NCBI GenBank assembly: GCA_902806575.1
Contig: CADCXD010000002.1
Location: forward strand, 4,023,317 to 4,087,316
DNA: 64,000 nucleotides
Source of the DNA: Jackrogersella multiformis
Taxonomy: Eukaryota > Ascomycota > Sordariomycetes > Xylariales > Hypoxylaceae
Direction: 5' to 3'
Shown: in pieces, positions 37,301 through 49,159 of the stretch
How the letters are laid out: each line of letters starts with the position of its first letter
Numbering within the stretch: position 1 is the first letter of the stretch
Made by a program: the position numbers and the translations under genes
Notes under the pieces: model-generated
Database searches by the model: none
What the model was told of the DNA's origin: nothing
Seen by the model: the letters and a program-made list of their open reading frames with translations, nothing else

Positions 37301-40300
37301 AAATTAATTTTAAATTAAATACCTTAAATAATAAATGTAATATTATTATACCATAATAATAAATAAAAATTTATAAACTTATAAATTTCTTTTTAAACCT
37401 TAAGAAGATTAGGTTTAATTCTTTTTATTATTAAAAACATTATATTAACTTAATTTTATATAATCTGGAAAGATTAATTAATATAATGGTAATAAAGAAT
37501 ATTAAAGTAAATAAAGCGTTAAGGAATGTTCTTAAGGAATTTTGTAAATTTATACATATTATAATTAAAAAAATAAAATAACACTTTCCAAATTATTAAC
37601 CTTAAAATCATTTTATTAATCTTTAAAAAAAAAGGATATTTCTTTAAAGATCTTTTTACGTTATAAGCGAAAAAGAATTTAATATATTTAAACCATAATT
37701 AAATAAAATAATTAATAATAATTAAATTTAAAAATTAATTTCGTTTTATATAATACTTATAATATTTATCGATAAACTTAATCCTTAAAACCCTTTTAAA
37801 TTAATAATTAATTATTAAAGCTTAAATAATATTATTATCTTTATTCGTTATTTTATACCGTTAATATTAAAACTATAAGCTTATTTTAAAACTGTAAAAT
37901 AATTTATAAAAATTAACCTTAAGTTAAGATTTTATTTAATTAAAATTAAAGAAAGAAAGAAATAAAAAATAATATTTTATTATAAGTATAACCTTTTTAA
38001 ATACTTAATAATATCATTTAAATTAATTAACGTTTTTATAATTTTTTAATTAATAATAAATAATATTTTCCGAAATTTTATCGATTTAAGCCTTTTAATA
38101 TACTTAAATAATTTTTTTATTTATATAAATATAATAAAAAAATACGATAAAATTATTAAAAAAGTCTTAAAAAAATTTATAAAATATCATTTAACGGTTA
38201 ATTTACGAAAATATTTTTAAAAAATATAAAAAGTAAACTTTTTAAAATATATTATTAAAATAAATAATATCTTAATGGCTTAAAATAAAATTAATTATAT
38301 TAATAATTAAGAAACACTTAAATTCTTTAAAAAATCTTAACAGTTTATTAGTTTTATAAACTTTTATTAATAATTTATAAAGAAATTCTTAAAAATAATA
38401 AAACTAATTATTAACGTAAATAAAAGAAACAAAAAAGATTAAAAGTGGATTAAGAAAATGAACAAATCTTTTAAAAAACTTAAATCTCGGTTTACTTAAG
38501 CTCTTATTATAATACATTTTAATTTCTCGAAATAAACTTATGTTAAAACCGATATATTAAACTATATTATTAACGCTATTCTTTTTTAAAAAGATAAATA
38601 AAATAAGCTTAAACTAATAGCCTATTATTTTTATAAACTTACGTTAATAAAAATAAACTATAAAATTTATAATAAAAAATTATTAATTATAATAGATTTT
38701 TTCGAAAAATAATATTAATATTTAAAAGGTGTTAAATATTAAATTAAAATTTATTTTAATTATTAAAATTTAACTTACTTTATAACGGCTAAAATCTTAA
38801 ACTAACGTTAAGCTTAATAAATATAAAAATTATTATTATATTAATTTATTATTAATTATCGATTAAAAAAATAAAATGATAAAGCCGATATTTTCTTTAA
38901 ATTATTATAATATCGATTTAAGAAAAGAAAAGTTAAAAACTAACTTATAAAATCGGTTTTATAAAATAAATATTTTTCGTATTTTTAAGGAACTTTATTT
39001 ACCTTTTTAATAGTCGTTTTTATTATATTAAAAAAATTATATAACTTTATCACTTTTAATTAAGCTCCCGACTTTATAAAAAAATTAAAAAAAGTAGTTA
39101 TTAATAACTTAAAATATATTACGTAAATTATAAACCCCTTTAAAAACGTTATCCTTTAAAATAATCTTTTATATTAAAAAAATAAGTTTTAAATATCCAT
39201 AAAATTTTAAAAAAAAGTTATTTCCTTTAAATATAATACCTTTATTATTAAATATATAAAAATAAATAAAACCTTAAAATTAATTATTTAAAACTTTTAA
39301 TAATTAAATATTAAAAATATTATCCGGGATTATATATAAGGTTATTTAAAATGTTAATAAAATAAAATCCCTCGCCACGTTTTATATAAATATCTTTAAT
39401 TAATAAAATTATATTATAAACCTTAATTAATAATAATAATAAATTTTATTATAAACTTTTTTTTATTAAACGGTTATAATTTTATTTAAGTAATAATAAA
39501 TTTATTCTTAAAAATAGTTTACTTTATTCCTTTTAAGGTAAAAAGAAAAAAGTTTAATAATTTAATTAAAATTTTTATTAAATAATATTGGAAATTATAT
39601 AACGTATTATTAAATATCATTTTTAATAAAGATTTTAAGTTTATTTTTTATATTTAAAAAGACTTTTTTAATAAAAATTAAATCTTATATAAGTATTACG
39701 TTTTACCTATAAACTAACGGCTAAATAAAACGCCTTAACTAAATTTTAAAAATCTATTTTAAAGCCTTTATTAATTATGAAATAAATAATTAAAAAAACC
39801 TCCTTATAATAACTAAATTTACTTATAATAATATTACCTTATTATTAATATAACTTACACCTTTTTACATTAATTATAATTATTATTTAACCGTTTATAA
39901 TCTTTTTATAAACACTTTACGTAATTTAAGAAGTAAATTATATACATATTAAATAATATAAATATATTAAAAAACATAAAAACACTTAAAACGAAACCGT
40001 TAACGAATAAAAGAATAAGTAAATAAATAACGAAAAAATATACTAACCTTTTAAAAAAAATAACTTATAATACTTAATATAAAAAATATTAAAACAAAAC
40101 GCCTTATTAAAAAACTAAATAAAAAACTTTTAAAACCTTTTAAAATCTAATAAATAATCTTTTTTATAATAATAAAACTTACTTTACTTAAAGATTAAAA
40201 AATATATAACTCGTTTCATATCTCACTTATTAAATCTTACCGCGTTAATAATTAAAAACTCTTTAACTTTAACCAAGTCTTACGTAAAATAATCCCGATA

Positions 40301-40547
40301 AAGCTTAAAAATTATTAAATAAAACAAATTATAAACTTTATTAAAAACTAAGGTAAAGTAAAATATTTCGTTAAATAAAAAAGTTAACCGGTTAAAAAAT
40401 ATTAAACTTAAAAACTTTATAAATATATATTTAATAATAAAATAAAAGTAGCAATTAAGCTATTCCATAAATAATATATCGATAAATCTTATAATTTTAT
40501 AATCCTTTAAAATGTTTAAAGTTAAATATTAAAAAAAAAAAAGCTAA

Positions 40548-40861
40548 TATTATACGAATAAGTTTTACGAAATAAAATATAATTAATATATATATATATA
40601 TTAATTAATACGAGATATATTAAAACTTATAAAATAAAATTATTAAATAAGGTTAATTAAAAAACTTAATCAATATATGTAAGATTAAATTAATAAGAAT
40701 AAAAAGGCGCTAACAACGTTTAAGGAGATATTCAAATTATATACATATAGGTCATTACGCCTCGCTTTACAAAAAGAGATAAAAGGCAAGGACCTTAAGA
40801 CTATAGAGAATTATAATTCAAAATTGAACTACAAGTTCTAAGCCTTATTGCCCTTGTCACA
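40548..40861 (+). repeat. 3' LTR (314 bp)
   Basis: Ends CCTTGTCACA, so the intact LTR had TG...CA ends. Its inner (left) end is heavily mutated to A/T while the outer (right) end is nearly unmutated, the mirror image of the 5' LTR. Confidence 0.92.
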
Positions 40862-40866
40862 GTCCG
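40862..40866. repeat. target-site duplication, right copy (GTCCG)
   Basis: Matches 34016-34020 exactly. Removing one copy with the element rejoins the methyltransferase reading frame. Confidence 0.92.
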
Positions 40867-41175
40867 GTACTGGTAATAGGATCCCAGGTCGGTAGTACTG
40901 TGCCCAGCTCATCCCAGCATCAAGGCTTATCTCGGGACTATCATCTCAAGTACCAACACGACGAGAAGACCTGGTAGAAACTATGGCAGGAAGTTTGGGG
41001 AAGGGACGCGTGGAAAGATAATATTGAGAATATAGAGGTGAAGTCGAAGTTACTAAAACGAACCAAGATTAAAGATAAAGAATCTGGTGAAGTCACTATC
41101 TTCACACAGCCAGATGCAAGGAGCCATACGGTTTGGCAAATGTTTGAGGTTTGGGTTACTTTTCATAAGCCTTAA

Positions 41176-41916
41176 ACGTAAACAAGCACGTGGCTCGATG
41201 AATGCTCTTTTAAGCACCATCGAATCTGTCTTAGACAATACCTATGGAGTTGGACTCAAAACACGCACACGAGGTCTTTGTTGAACTCATAACTTCGGCT
41301 GTGTGTCTCTGGATCCTATTCTCCACATGATCATGCGAATAAGGTGCGGCGGATGCAATTCGCACGACGTGGATTTAGATGTTACTTACGGAACCCTGAT
41401 CTTCTCAATGGCGAGGGCAAGTGTAAGAGCTTATGGATGAACACCGTCTCTATAATTTCAGCTGGAATAGATTATGGATGATATATGGTTATATTATATA
41501 CCTACCTAGTTTTAAACAAGCTATTGATATTCTAGTCTGCTTCGGTGTCGGTTACTTACATAAGAGTAATTATTGCTTTTATACTTTCATGTTTCGCTTT
41601 AATGGATATCGTAACAAATACCTAGGTAGGGAAATTATTCCGTAAAGTGGAGGAACAATTCGGAATCATTCCGTACACCACTTACCCAGGCAGCTGCCAG
41701 GTACCTGCTAGTGTGATCTGATCCATTACAGCGGGACCATCCATATTATTTTTTTCTTTCCAAATCCTTATCGGTCTCATCTCTAGAGATCAATTAACCT
41801 CCCAAAAAACTGTCATCAACATATTCTATGCTAAATGAGGCCAGAAAACCATATCTGTTAACCATTAACTACCCTTACAACTTTGACGATAATATTATTG
41901 TGCTCTTCCTTTGACA
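41176..41916. other. intergenic
   Basis: 3' flank of the broken methyltransferase and promoter of RRP1. Small open frames (41087-41284, 41433-41645) are not supported. CCTAGG palindromes near 41500 and 41620. Confidence 0.55.
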
Positions 41917-42835
41917 ATGGCAGCTGACGAAAGGAACATGCCCTTTATAAAGCACCTTGCGTCTAGTGGTCTGTCTCCATCATCTCTTTCATCGTCTACC
42001 CCTCTACTCCTCTCTCTACCTTATATAAATTCCTACAATTATGATACTTGAAGCTAATCTGTAGGAATATAAACATTTAGATCGCAAAATACGCACTTCC
42101 GCCCTAAGCACCCTTCGCGCGTTTCTCACCGCGCCGACCACCGCGCGGAAACTGACAGGCCTTGACTACCTGAAGCTATGGAAGGGCCTTTTCTATAGTG
42201 TGTGGATGTGCGACCGCCCCATACCTCAACAGAACCTCTGCGCAGAGCTTGCGGATCTCTTGTCCGTACTCCCTACCCCGAACGACGACGAGTGCGCCGT
42301 CGTTATCCCCTTCCTCCGCGCTTTCTGGGCTACGCTCTCTCGCGAATGGACTTCTATCGATGTTCTACGTATGGAGAAATATCTGTTGTTAGTGCGTCGC
42401 ATGTTCGGCGCCAGTATAGCCTGGGCCGGCGATAGAAAGAAGGGTAAGAAAGGTCAGAACCGAACTGGTGCGCGTGCCGACGGCATTCTTCGGCTATTGG
42501 AAGAATGGCCACTAGAGAAAACAGGCGATTTGTCTAGAGTGTCTGTTGGTCTGCGGCTGCACGTTCTGGATATCTGGGTCGACGAGGTGGAGAAGCTTGA
42601 GTTGTTAGTGGACGATGCAGGCCGCGAGAGCGAGGAGGAGTCGAGTGAGTTCCTGGCCAGATTGCGGCGCATCGTCGAAGTGCAATCTAAGTCTACATGC
42701 AAACCTGTGCGGGTGAGGGCCGAGGAGTCGCTAGCCGACGAGAGGTTGCCGTGGAATAAAGCTGGTCCATCGGACGAGAAGATGACTGAAGACGATCGCA
42801 ATGGCCAGGATAACTGGGATGGGTTTGAAGATTGA
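41917..42835 (+). CDS. RRP1: nucleolar rRNA-processing protein RRP1 (Nop52/NNP-1)
   Basis: Exons 41917-41968 and 42081-42835; 268 residues. The N-terminus (MPFIKHLASSDRKIRTSAL) and the blocks LTGLDYLKLWKGLFY and VWMCDRPIPQQNL are hallmark Nop52 sequences, followed by FLRAFWATLSREW and DVLRMEKYLLLVRRM. Nop52/Rrp1 works in the nucleolus in 60S pre-rRNA processing (ITS1 and 27S steps) with Rrp5/Mak5-type factors. The C-terminal half is acidic. Start is in the short first exon; the donor GTCTGT is unusual at +3 to +5 but the phase-1 join gives the conserved SSDRKIR. It converges with the lipid-kinase gene (270 bp between stops). A strong call. Confidence 0.92.
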
Positions 42836-43104
42836 GCTATGATAAGGATTATCTCGCAAGGCCTGGAGTTTGGGCGTTTTCTCAGAGGGATATATCCAGG
42901 GTTAAGAGCTATACTTTGCTTTAGGGTGTGACGCGCGTTTGGAGGCTCAAGGAAGGCCAATATATATGTAGGCATAGTATAACTCAGGCTACCTACCTAG
43001 GTACCTAAGTATACATACTCATACACGACGACTCTGTACGTGTCCATCTCTCTTTGGGTATCTCATCTCATGACCTACCTACCGCTTCTATCTCCCCTAA
43101 CCTA

Positions 43105-44790
43105 TCAAGTCCGTAAGTCGGCTTTTTCCCAGTTTGATGGCCCCGTCGCTTCATACCTTCCGCTTTTCGATAATACAGTACCTAATCCCTGGTGGATCTC
43201 GACCTGGAAAGGTTCGAAGGGGACGTGCTCACCATCGATGCTGATGTAGCCATCCCTCTGATTACGAGGGGTGAAGCGGTAGGCGGCGATCTTCCGATAT
43301 GAGACGTGATCATTATCGAATAACAGGCCACTTTCAACTGATGTCAATAGTTCCAAATACTTTACCGCCGATATATCACCGTCGTTAGATACAACGTCCA
43401 TTAACCCATCGTTAGGGCACGCTGCTGCGAAGAAGTTGGCATCGGGCGCCATCCAAGCCATCTGTGAATCTTAGCATGCACATCGTATTTTTCGCGTACG
43501 ATGAGACCTCTGGTGCTTACATTTCCGCAGAAGAAATTGCCTAGCTTATCATGTGATACCGTTTCCCAATCGTCAGGGATCTTGTCGTTGACGGTTCCGA
43601 ACCGTAACGGCGGCAACCCGTCTCCGATGTCTTGCTCACTAGAGGTAGATTCGCCCTCTGAAGATGCTTCTCTCGTAACATCCTTTTCTCTCCGTGTCGT
43701 ATAGTCACATTCTGTTCGTTCGCGCTTGTAGTGAGCCCTAATATCCGCCTTCTCGGGAATCTCTACTTTCATCGAAATGTCGCATGGGTACACCTTCTTG
43801 CTGAATATCCTCTGTATCAGCCCAACGTTGAACCGCGCAGCACCTAGCCAACGTAAATTTTCCGTCCCTAAGTCACATTCTGCGATAATGCCCACCGACT
43901 GGCTGAGAAAGCTGAGCACCCGCGTACTCCCTTGCGTGACACTCATCAGATCCATTGGCGTCCTCACGCCTTTGATGATAGCCAGCGCCGCGAAGCTCGG
44001 CCTATGCGTGCCATTCAGGTTACAGCTCATTGCGTTTCCGCTCCCACATGGTATATGTGCTACGGCTAACTGGTGCAAGGCCTTGCGCGCGTCTGTGCGT
44101 TTCCCTAAGCCGTTAATACACTCATAGGGCAGCCCGTCGCCCGAGCAAGGGATCACGATATCGTACGCATTGATATCAAGGTTTTCGCATATCCCAATAG
44201 CCTCACCCGAGAACTTGGTCCGCACCACGTCTAAAGACATACGCGCCGCCTCGAATAATGGTTTCACGTCATGTTCCCAGATCTTATCGGCACCTCCCGG
44301 TCCCGCGTGCGGATTGACCAAGACCTTGGCGCGTTTACCACGCTGGGCTGTCCCGTACGCTCGCTTGAGGATGACGCCGACCCATGCGTTCACTGCATCG
44401 ATGGCAAGCTCGCCGAGCGCGTAGGTCAACTTCGCGGCGCGGATGTGTTTTTTGGAGATAGGATCCGCATAGTCGATAACGAGTTCATCGGCAGTAACCT
44501 CTGCCCAGAGTACATTGTAGAGAGGAATCGAGAATTCAGCCGGGGCGCTACTGAAAGCAACACCGCACAACTTCTTCCGGTGACGTCTCGCTCTAGACTT
44601 GTCTACAAAAGCGCGAAGCTATATGTTAGCTTCAGCTTAGCTACCTGTAAGCAGATGGCTATTAGGTACCTATCACAATTAGGGAATCACCCGCCAGAGC
44701 GAGAGAGACACCTTTTGGAAAGAGAAGGATATTATCGTTGGTTGGTTGAGAGGCCTGGGCGGAAATAATAGCAGGTATAGCTTCAGCCAT
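43105..44790 (-). CDS. sphingoid long-chain base kinase (Lcb4/5 type, DAGK fold)
   Basis: Exons 44790-44670, 44602-43521 and 43461-43105; 519 residues. The lipid-kinase domain shows the nucleotide-binding VLVNPHAGPGGA loop, the catalytic SGDGLPYECINGL motif and PCGSGNAMSCNL, the features separating sphingosine kinases from diacylglycerol kinases. It phosphorylates phytosphingosine and dihydrosphingosine to signalling/catabolic base phosphates at ER, Golgi or endosomal membranes. An acidic Ser/Glu-rich insert (after REKDVTREASS) lies before the last lobe, as in fungal members. The intron 1 join (G plus AC) makes IVIDKSRARRHRKK, a basic patch near the N-terminus. The C-terminus (GLGTVLSKSGRYE) is family-like. 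The gene looks intact. Confidence 0.9.
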
Positions 44791-45400
44791 TTGAGGTTTA
44801 GATGCAAATCGATAGTAGCGAGTGACGTAGCGAGTGACAAGGTAAGAAAAGGAAAAAAAGGGGATAAAAGTAGATGTAAAGGTGATGTTAGAGAATTGAT
44901 ATCGATGCGAAATATTGCAGCCAAGTTTTCGTAAGCTTCTCTATTATAGCATACCTAGGAGGTAGGTAGTTAACAAGTTTGAAGTTGTTTAATAGAAGGT
45001 TCTTATCGACCTACCTCTTCTGTCCGAAATTCCGAGGTAATCTCCAAGACCTGGCACGGGTATAGCTACCAGGGAACGATCAGGCGCGATATATACATAC
45101 CTACCTAATATGTGCATATATATACGTCTAAATTCAGGTACCTGCATATGCTTATACTCGAAGGTTACAATTAAGCTCCTAGGTTAGGGGTAGGTACCTA
45201 GGTACATGTAGGTAGGTAGCATGAATATACTTTATGCTAGGTACCTTATGTACCTAGATACATACCTAGGTACCTAAGTACACTAGACAGTAGTTTCAAT
45301 TTTCATAATTTCTGTAAATCTAGCTATGGTATGGTGAAAAGCGCCTAAAACAATATATTAATGTAACTATCTAGATACTTACCTAGGTAGGTATTTCGAT
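44791..45400. other. palindrome-rich intergenic
   Basis: Promoter side of the lipid kinase and 3' flank of the thioesterase gene. At least eight TACCTAGGTA-like palindromes at 44950-45395. No gene seen. Confidence 0.65.
44950..45395. repeat. TACCTAGGTA palindrome cluster
   Basis: Repeated full palindromes and half-sites (for example 45188-45222, 45236-45282, 45379-45392) in otherwise unremarkable intergenic DNA. Confidence 0.75.
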
Positions 45401-46379
45401 TTAAATCTTAGCATCATCATTTCTTCGGGCTGCCAGATTCCTCTCCGTGCCCATGAGCAAGACAACATGATGGCTCAAAGCGACAACTTCGCCAGCCTCA
45501 TCCAAGATGACAACTTCGAGGTCCATTCTTCCATTCTTGAGCCTCTTCGTCCGTACCCTCACGAATAACCATTCGACGCCATCTGGCGGCAGTACCTTCT
45601 TGATGTCTAGGTTAAGGGCTACGGTTGGATACCAAAATGCGGGAGGATGTATGTTGCCCTTCTCATTACGCCATAGGCCTTCGATGACCGATGGAAAGTG
45701 GTCGCATACGAGGCCCACGCTCTCATTCGTGAACCTTTCGCCTGAATCGAGGCGTAGCCATTCGTCAACCAATCCCGGAACTACCTGACCCGTGCGAGGT
45801 AGACAAGTACGGACTCGGTCAGAAATTTTGCGAAATTTTGGGAACGGTTTGTCCGTCTGCTCAGTCCAATTTGGGTCCTCGCCGCCGGTAAGGAGGACAC
45901 CAAAGTCAACCGGGGGCGGAGGTGGAGATGGATATAAAGACCACAGGGTCTTTAGAGACAGCCCAGTTTCGATATCGATATTCGAGTGTGTAAGGTAGCC
46001 AACGACCTCTTCACGACCACCTTGCGACAACGCGACGTGGATAGTTGACGTCTGCCGACCCAACTTGATGTCGCGGACCACCAACGTCGCCGGGCCTTCC
46101 TGGGTTCGCCGCAAGAACTCAAGATGCAAAGAAACTGTGTGCGGTTGGTTCTGAGCCGCCAGCGTCGTGCGGAAGTGAGCCGCGGCGACACGGAGGAAAA
46201 CAGAAGTCACAACGCCACCGTGGGGTACTGGAATATATATCGATCAGATCACATGCGGGATTGGCGGGTAAATAATCAAACGTACCTGACCCCGCGCACC
46301 ACTCCGTGTCAAAGTTAGCACTGTAGGTATGCGAATCTACGACTTTAATGGCCGTAGCCTCCGCGAATGTTGGCGCCAT
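45401..46379 (-). CDS. acyl-CoA thioesterase-like protein (double hotdog, 4HBT_3)
   Basis: Exons 46379-46286 and 46227-45401; 306 residues. The sequence FDTEWCAGS-VPHGGVVTSVFLRVAAAHF at the exon join is the conserved start of the fungal TesB-like/4HBT_3 hotdog family, and the C-terminal hotdog ends in GEVVALSHHVVLL. These proteins hydrolyse acyl-CoA thioesters in the cytosol or peroxisome; some are in secondary-metabolite clusters. No other pathway genes are nearby, so the substrate is unknown. An in-frame ATG nine bases upstream (46388) is an alternative start. The divergent GNAT gene lies 530 bp away. Confidence 0.82.
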
Positions 46380-46912
46380 TTCGAGCAAGAAGAAAGTATA
46401 GAGCGGACCATTCCAATAACAAGACGGAGTTGCTTAAACGATGGGCTATAAACCAGAGGTATAATAATATTGTGGTGGAAATGTAAGTGCTGTCTACCTA
46501 AGTATGTTAAAGGCGACCATGGATACCCGCGTACATCAAGCCAGCTGCCATCTACGTAAATACCTAGGATGTAGATACCTAGGTAGGTAAGTAGGTAAGT
46601 CTAAATAACGTGAACCTGGAAGTCGGAAATAATATCGCGGCCATGACACAGCGGAGCTTCAGTGGGTCTCAGGCAATGAACCTCGGCCCTTCCCCGGACC
46701 TACCTAGGTACATGAGTAGGTACGTATCTAATTCGATACAGTGAAAGTAAATATATACCTAGGTACCTAGGTAATATACTAGTCCAGCATATGCACTTAA
46801 TGAAATAGGATACCGTTCATCGTTCTGCTTTAAGCGGTAAATCATCCACTTATCTTATTCATTGCCCATATCAGCTCGTGTCTTGAAATCCATTCCAAGA
46901 AGCCCGTACAGA
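46380..46912. other. divergent intergenic region
   Basis: Shared promoter space of the thioesterase and GNAT genes, with TACCTAGGTA palindromes at 46560-46600 and 46700-46775. Confidence 0.6.
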
Positions 46913-47673
46913 ATGCCACTCACCTTAGAGTTTGCCGAACAGGCGGATGCTGCCCGGATTGCGGAGATCCACATGGCCGCCTTTGGCTCCAACGCCATGC
47001 TCCTAGCCCAGTTTCCCACACCGACCGTCCGGGACATGCTGAAGAAATCCATCGAATTAAAAGCACTTGCCGATATTGATGACCCAAATACTACCGTTCT
47101 CGTTGTCAGAATCTTTAGTTCAGAAGAATCAAGCAACAATGTCGAGCTAAACGGGAACGAACAAAGTCGTAAACGTCAAGTAAGAGGAAGGGCGATCGCG
47201 TTCGCAAAATGGGCTCATCCCCTGTCTACCGGAGAGGGCTATACTGAACCTCCTTGGATCTGGCCTGAGGGGACAGACCTCAAGATTCTCGAAGGCTGGA
47301 CTAAGAAGACTGAAGAGGCACAGTCCCACGCCTTGGGGGTCGACCCATGTTATCGTGAGTAACGTCCGATTTGCATCCATATCCTTCGAGCGACCTGCAA
47401 TGGTGCTAACTAGCTATGACTGCAGGTATTACTTTTATGGGCACCGATCCAACATACGAACGCCGCGGTGCGGCAACCATGATGGCCCAATGGGGCATCG
47501 ATCAGGGCAAGGAGAATCGTGTCGCCGCGTATCTAGAAAGCACTCTAGAAGCGGCCCCTTTTTATAGAAAACTTGGGTTTGTAGATGTAGAGAAGTTTTC
47601 ATTGGAATATGAAATTGCAGGCTCTGATATATCAGAGGTTTATGAGGAAATTAGTTTTATTTATAAACCATGA
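46913..47673 (+). CDS. GNAT-family N-acetyltransferase
   Basis: Exons 46913-47354 and 47426-47673; 229 residues. The N-terminal motif (LEFAEQADAARIAEIHMAAF) and the acetyl-CoA-binding part (ITFMGTDPTYERRGAATMMAQWGID, the R/QxxGxG/A-like loop, then ESTLEAAPFYRKLGFVDVE) are typical of the fungal single-domain GNAT proteins of unknown substrate. Start chosen at the Met giving MPLTLEFAE, where relatives begin; an in-frame ATG at 46862 would add 17 residues of non-conserved sequence. The intron has a branch CTAAC and a TGCAG acceptor. It faces the rhodopsin-like gene tail to tail (209 bp between stops). Cytosolic; substrate not predictable. Confidence 0.88.
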
Positions 47674-47882
47674 CTGCTACAGATCCTTCTTAGGCCACGT
47701 AAACAATGCGTACAAAGGTTCAGCAGTACCTATTCATATCGAGTGAGCCTCTATATCAGCGCTAATCACGGCCTTAGGATCATATAAGATGTTTAACGAA
47801 TCAATTACCCTAGTTAGGTAGATATATGAGGAGAATCGCCGACATAAACATAATGAAAGCCTAAATAAAGCACCTCTAATAT

Positions 47883-49159
47883 TTAGATTGGATTACCCTG
47901 AACTACTGCAAAATTACGCAAATCCTTTGCCGAGTCCCTCTCGTGGTCGAACACGGGCCATTGTGACTCCCCTGACATGCCTCTCGTGCCTGACCCTTTC
48001 TGGAATGCAATTGGAAGGGAGGCCGCGCGTGGGAGCGGATCCGACGACTTGTCCCTAACGAACAGCACGCGGAGATTTGGAATCGTTTGCGCAACAATTG
48101 TCACGCACGGCTCTGCTAAGTTATAGACGCACTGTATACATCTTCCGTCTGCACGATTGCGTATCAGCGACGAAAATGGTAGCAGGCCCAGAAATATCTT
48201 ACAGAAATAACTGAATGATGCTACCGGGTCCATACCAACCATGTTGGTAGCTCTTTTAATAGCGATCACGCCGGCACTATTAGTTCGACACACACAATTA
48301 GCAAAATATAAAAGTTCTAGGTTAGACAAGACATATTTCTCAGAGACGCACAGCACACCAAAACTCATAGCCAGCGCAACCCCTAGCTTCTCCTTCTTCT
48401 TCATCTGTGTCTGCCACACGATCTTCCAAGGGAAGAAAGCAAGTGCGAAGTCCATAGCCGCAGAATATACTATTGCCGACGAAGGGATACATCAGCCCAA
48501 TGACTAGAAGTAACAAGAGTTAGGCCACACGATAACATACCTACGACGGAAAGTGGCACGGCCATCTTGGCTGTAGAGCTCCAGCAAGGGCCAGGGATGT
48601 ACAAGTCATCGTTACTCGCGACACCGCAGGGCCTATTCCAAGCCGTAATCACATACAACAGGTATGACCCGTTAACTGACCCAATGGCATACCAGAGGAA
48701 GTACCGACCTCGTCCGGCTTCTAGCCGCAGTAAAGTGATAGCAAATGCAGACTTGGACCAGGCTGACGCGAGCCCGCAGAAGACGGAACAGACGTTAAAG
48801 TAAGTCATGATCCTGTCGGCACCTGCAATAGAGACGCCAGAGCCTGGAGAAGCAAAGGCGCTGATGAAGCCTCCAGCAATTGCAACCATAATCTAAGGAT
48901 CAAAGGTAAGTAATTCATTCTTGGGCTCGGCTTATTGCCGTATAGAGAAGAAGCCTTACCCAGGCACCCATAAGCACGAAATCATCCCACCTATTTTTAT
49001 TAGCAACGGCGTCACGCTCAACTTTCAACTCATACACAGAACCCACCATAACGGCCGCCGGCGGGAGATCCGACAATAAAATCTGAGCACGAGAGCTAGA
49101 AGAGATATCACAACCATGAACCAAATGCCCACATGGATCGACGTCTCTAGGTTGGCCAT
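47883..49159 (-). CDS. Fung_rhodopsin (SAT4/PTH11-like) seven-helix membrane protein
   Basis: Six exons: 49159-49047, 48990-48960, 48892-48541, 48469-48352, 48276-48236 and 48148-47883; 306 residues, phases all consistent. Hydrophobic helices and conserved blocks of the family are clear: PLWWDDFVLMGAW in helix 2 (made across intron 1), the ITLLRLEAG turn, GPCWSSTAKMAVPL, VYSAAMDFALAFFPWKIVW, then MSFGVLAGVIAIKRA and LAEPCVTIVAQTIPNLRVLF. The family includes PTH11-type surface receptors but most members are uncharacterised. Two exons are tiny (31 and 41 nt), so a single-frame view gives only fragments. The tail is short (about 60 residues). Ligand and signalling role unknown. Confidence 0.85.

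Larger units (their letters stand above)
34021..40861 (+). mobile_element. complete Ty3/Gypsy LTR retrotransposon, RIP-inactivated
   Basis: 6,841 bp bounded by 314-bp direct LTRs and a 5-bp target duplication (GTCCG). The inside is extremely A/T-rich and has no intact frame. Orientation is plus: a purine run (40531-40543) sits just before the 3' LTR, and a reverse-transcriptase relic is readable at about 38050-38270. The catalytic YLDD appears as YLNN (38101-38112), exactly the G-to-A change RIP makes, followed by EH-like, KKVLKKF and HLTVNLRKY blocks and a VNFLKYII block that match the Gypsy RT palm/thumb. A possible Gag zinc-knuckle relic is near 36690-36735. Both LTRs differ only by C/T and G/A changes where I aligned them. 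The element can no longer move by itself. Confidence 0.9.
33379..41175 (+). pseudogene. SAM-dependent methyltransferase gene split by a retrotransposon
   Basis: The 5' part (33379-34020, 214 codons) has a normal ATG context and the class I methyltransferase glycine motif LFLDLGACFGQD, then ILHMTAVFHLF. It belongs to the small fungal family seen with meroterpenoid and other secondary-metabolite methyltransferases (AusD/AdrK-like; family knowledge). At codon GGT-CCG the LTR element begins. The 3' part resumes in the same frame at 40867 (GPVLVIGSQVG, later TW-stop-KLWQEVW) and ends at TAA 41173-41175. Together the two parts would be about 317 codons, normal for the family, with one internal TAG at 40975-40977. 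As it stands a transcript would run into LTR stop codons at once (34075), losing the C-terminal quarter. Function is presumed lost. Confidence 0.85.

Noticed and set aside
34335..40547. AT-rich block could be a centromere or mitochondrial insertion
   Set aside because: It is bounded by matching LTRs and a target duplication, and shows an RT relic, so a RIP-mutated retrotransposon explains it.
46862..46912. Upstream ATG for the GNAT gene
   Set aside because: Adds non-conserved residues; the later Met matches family starts.
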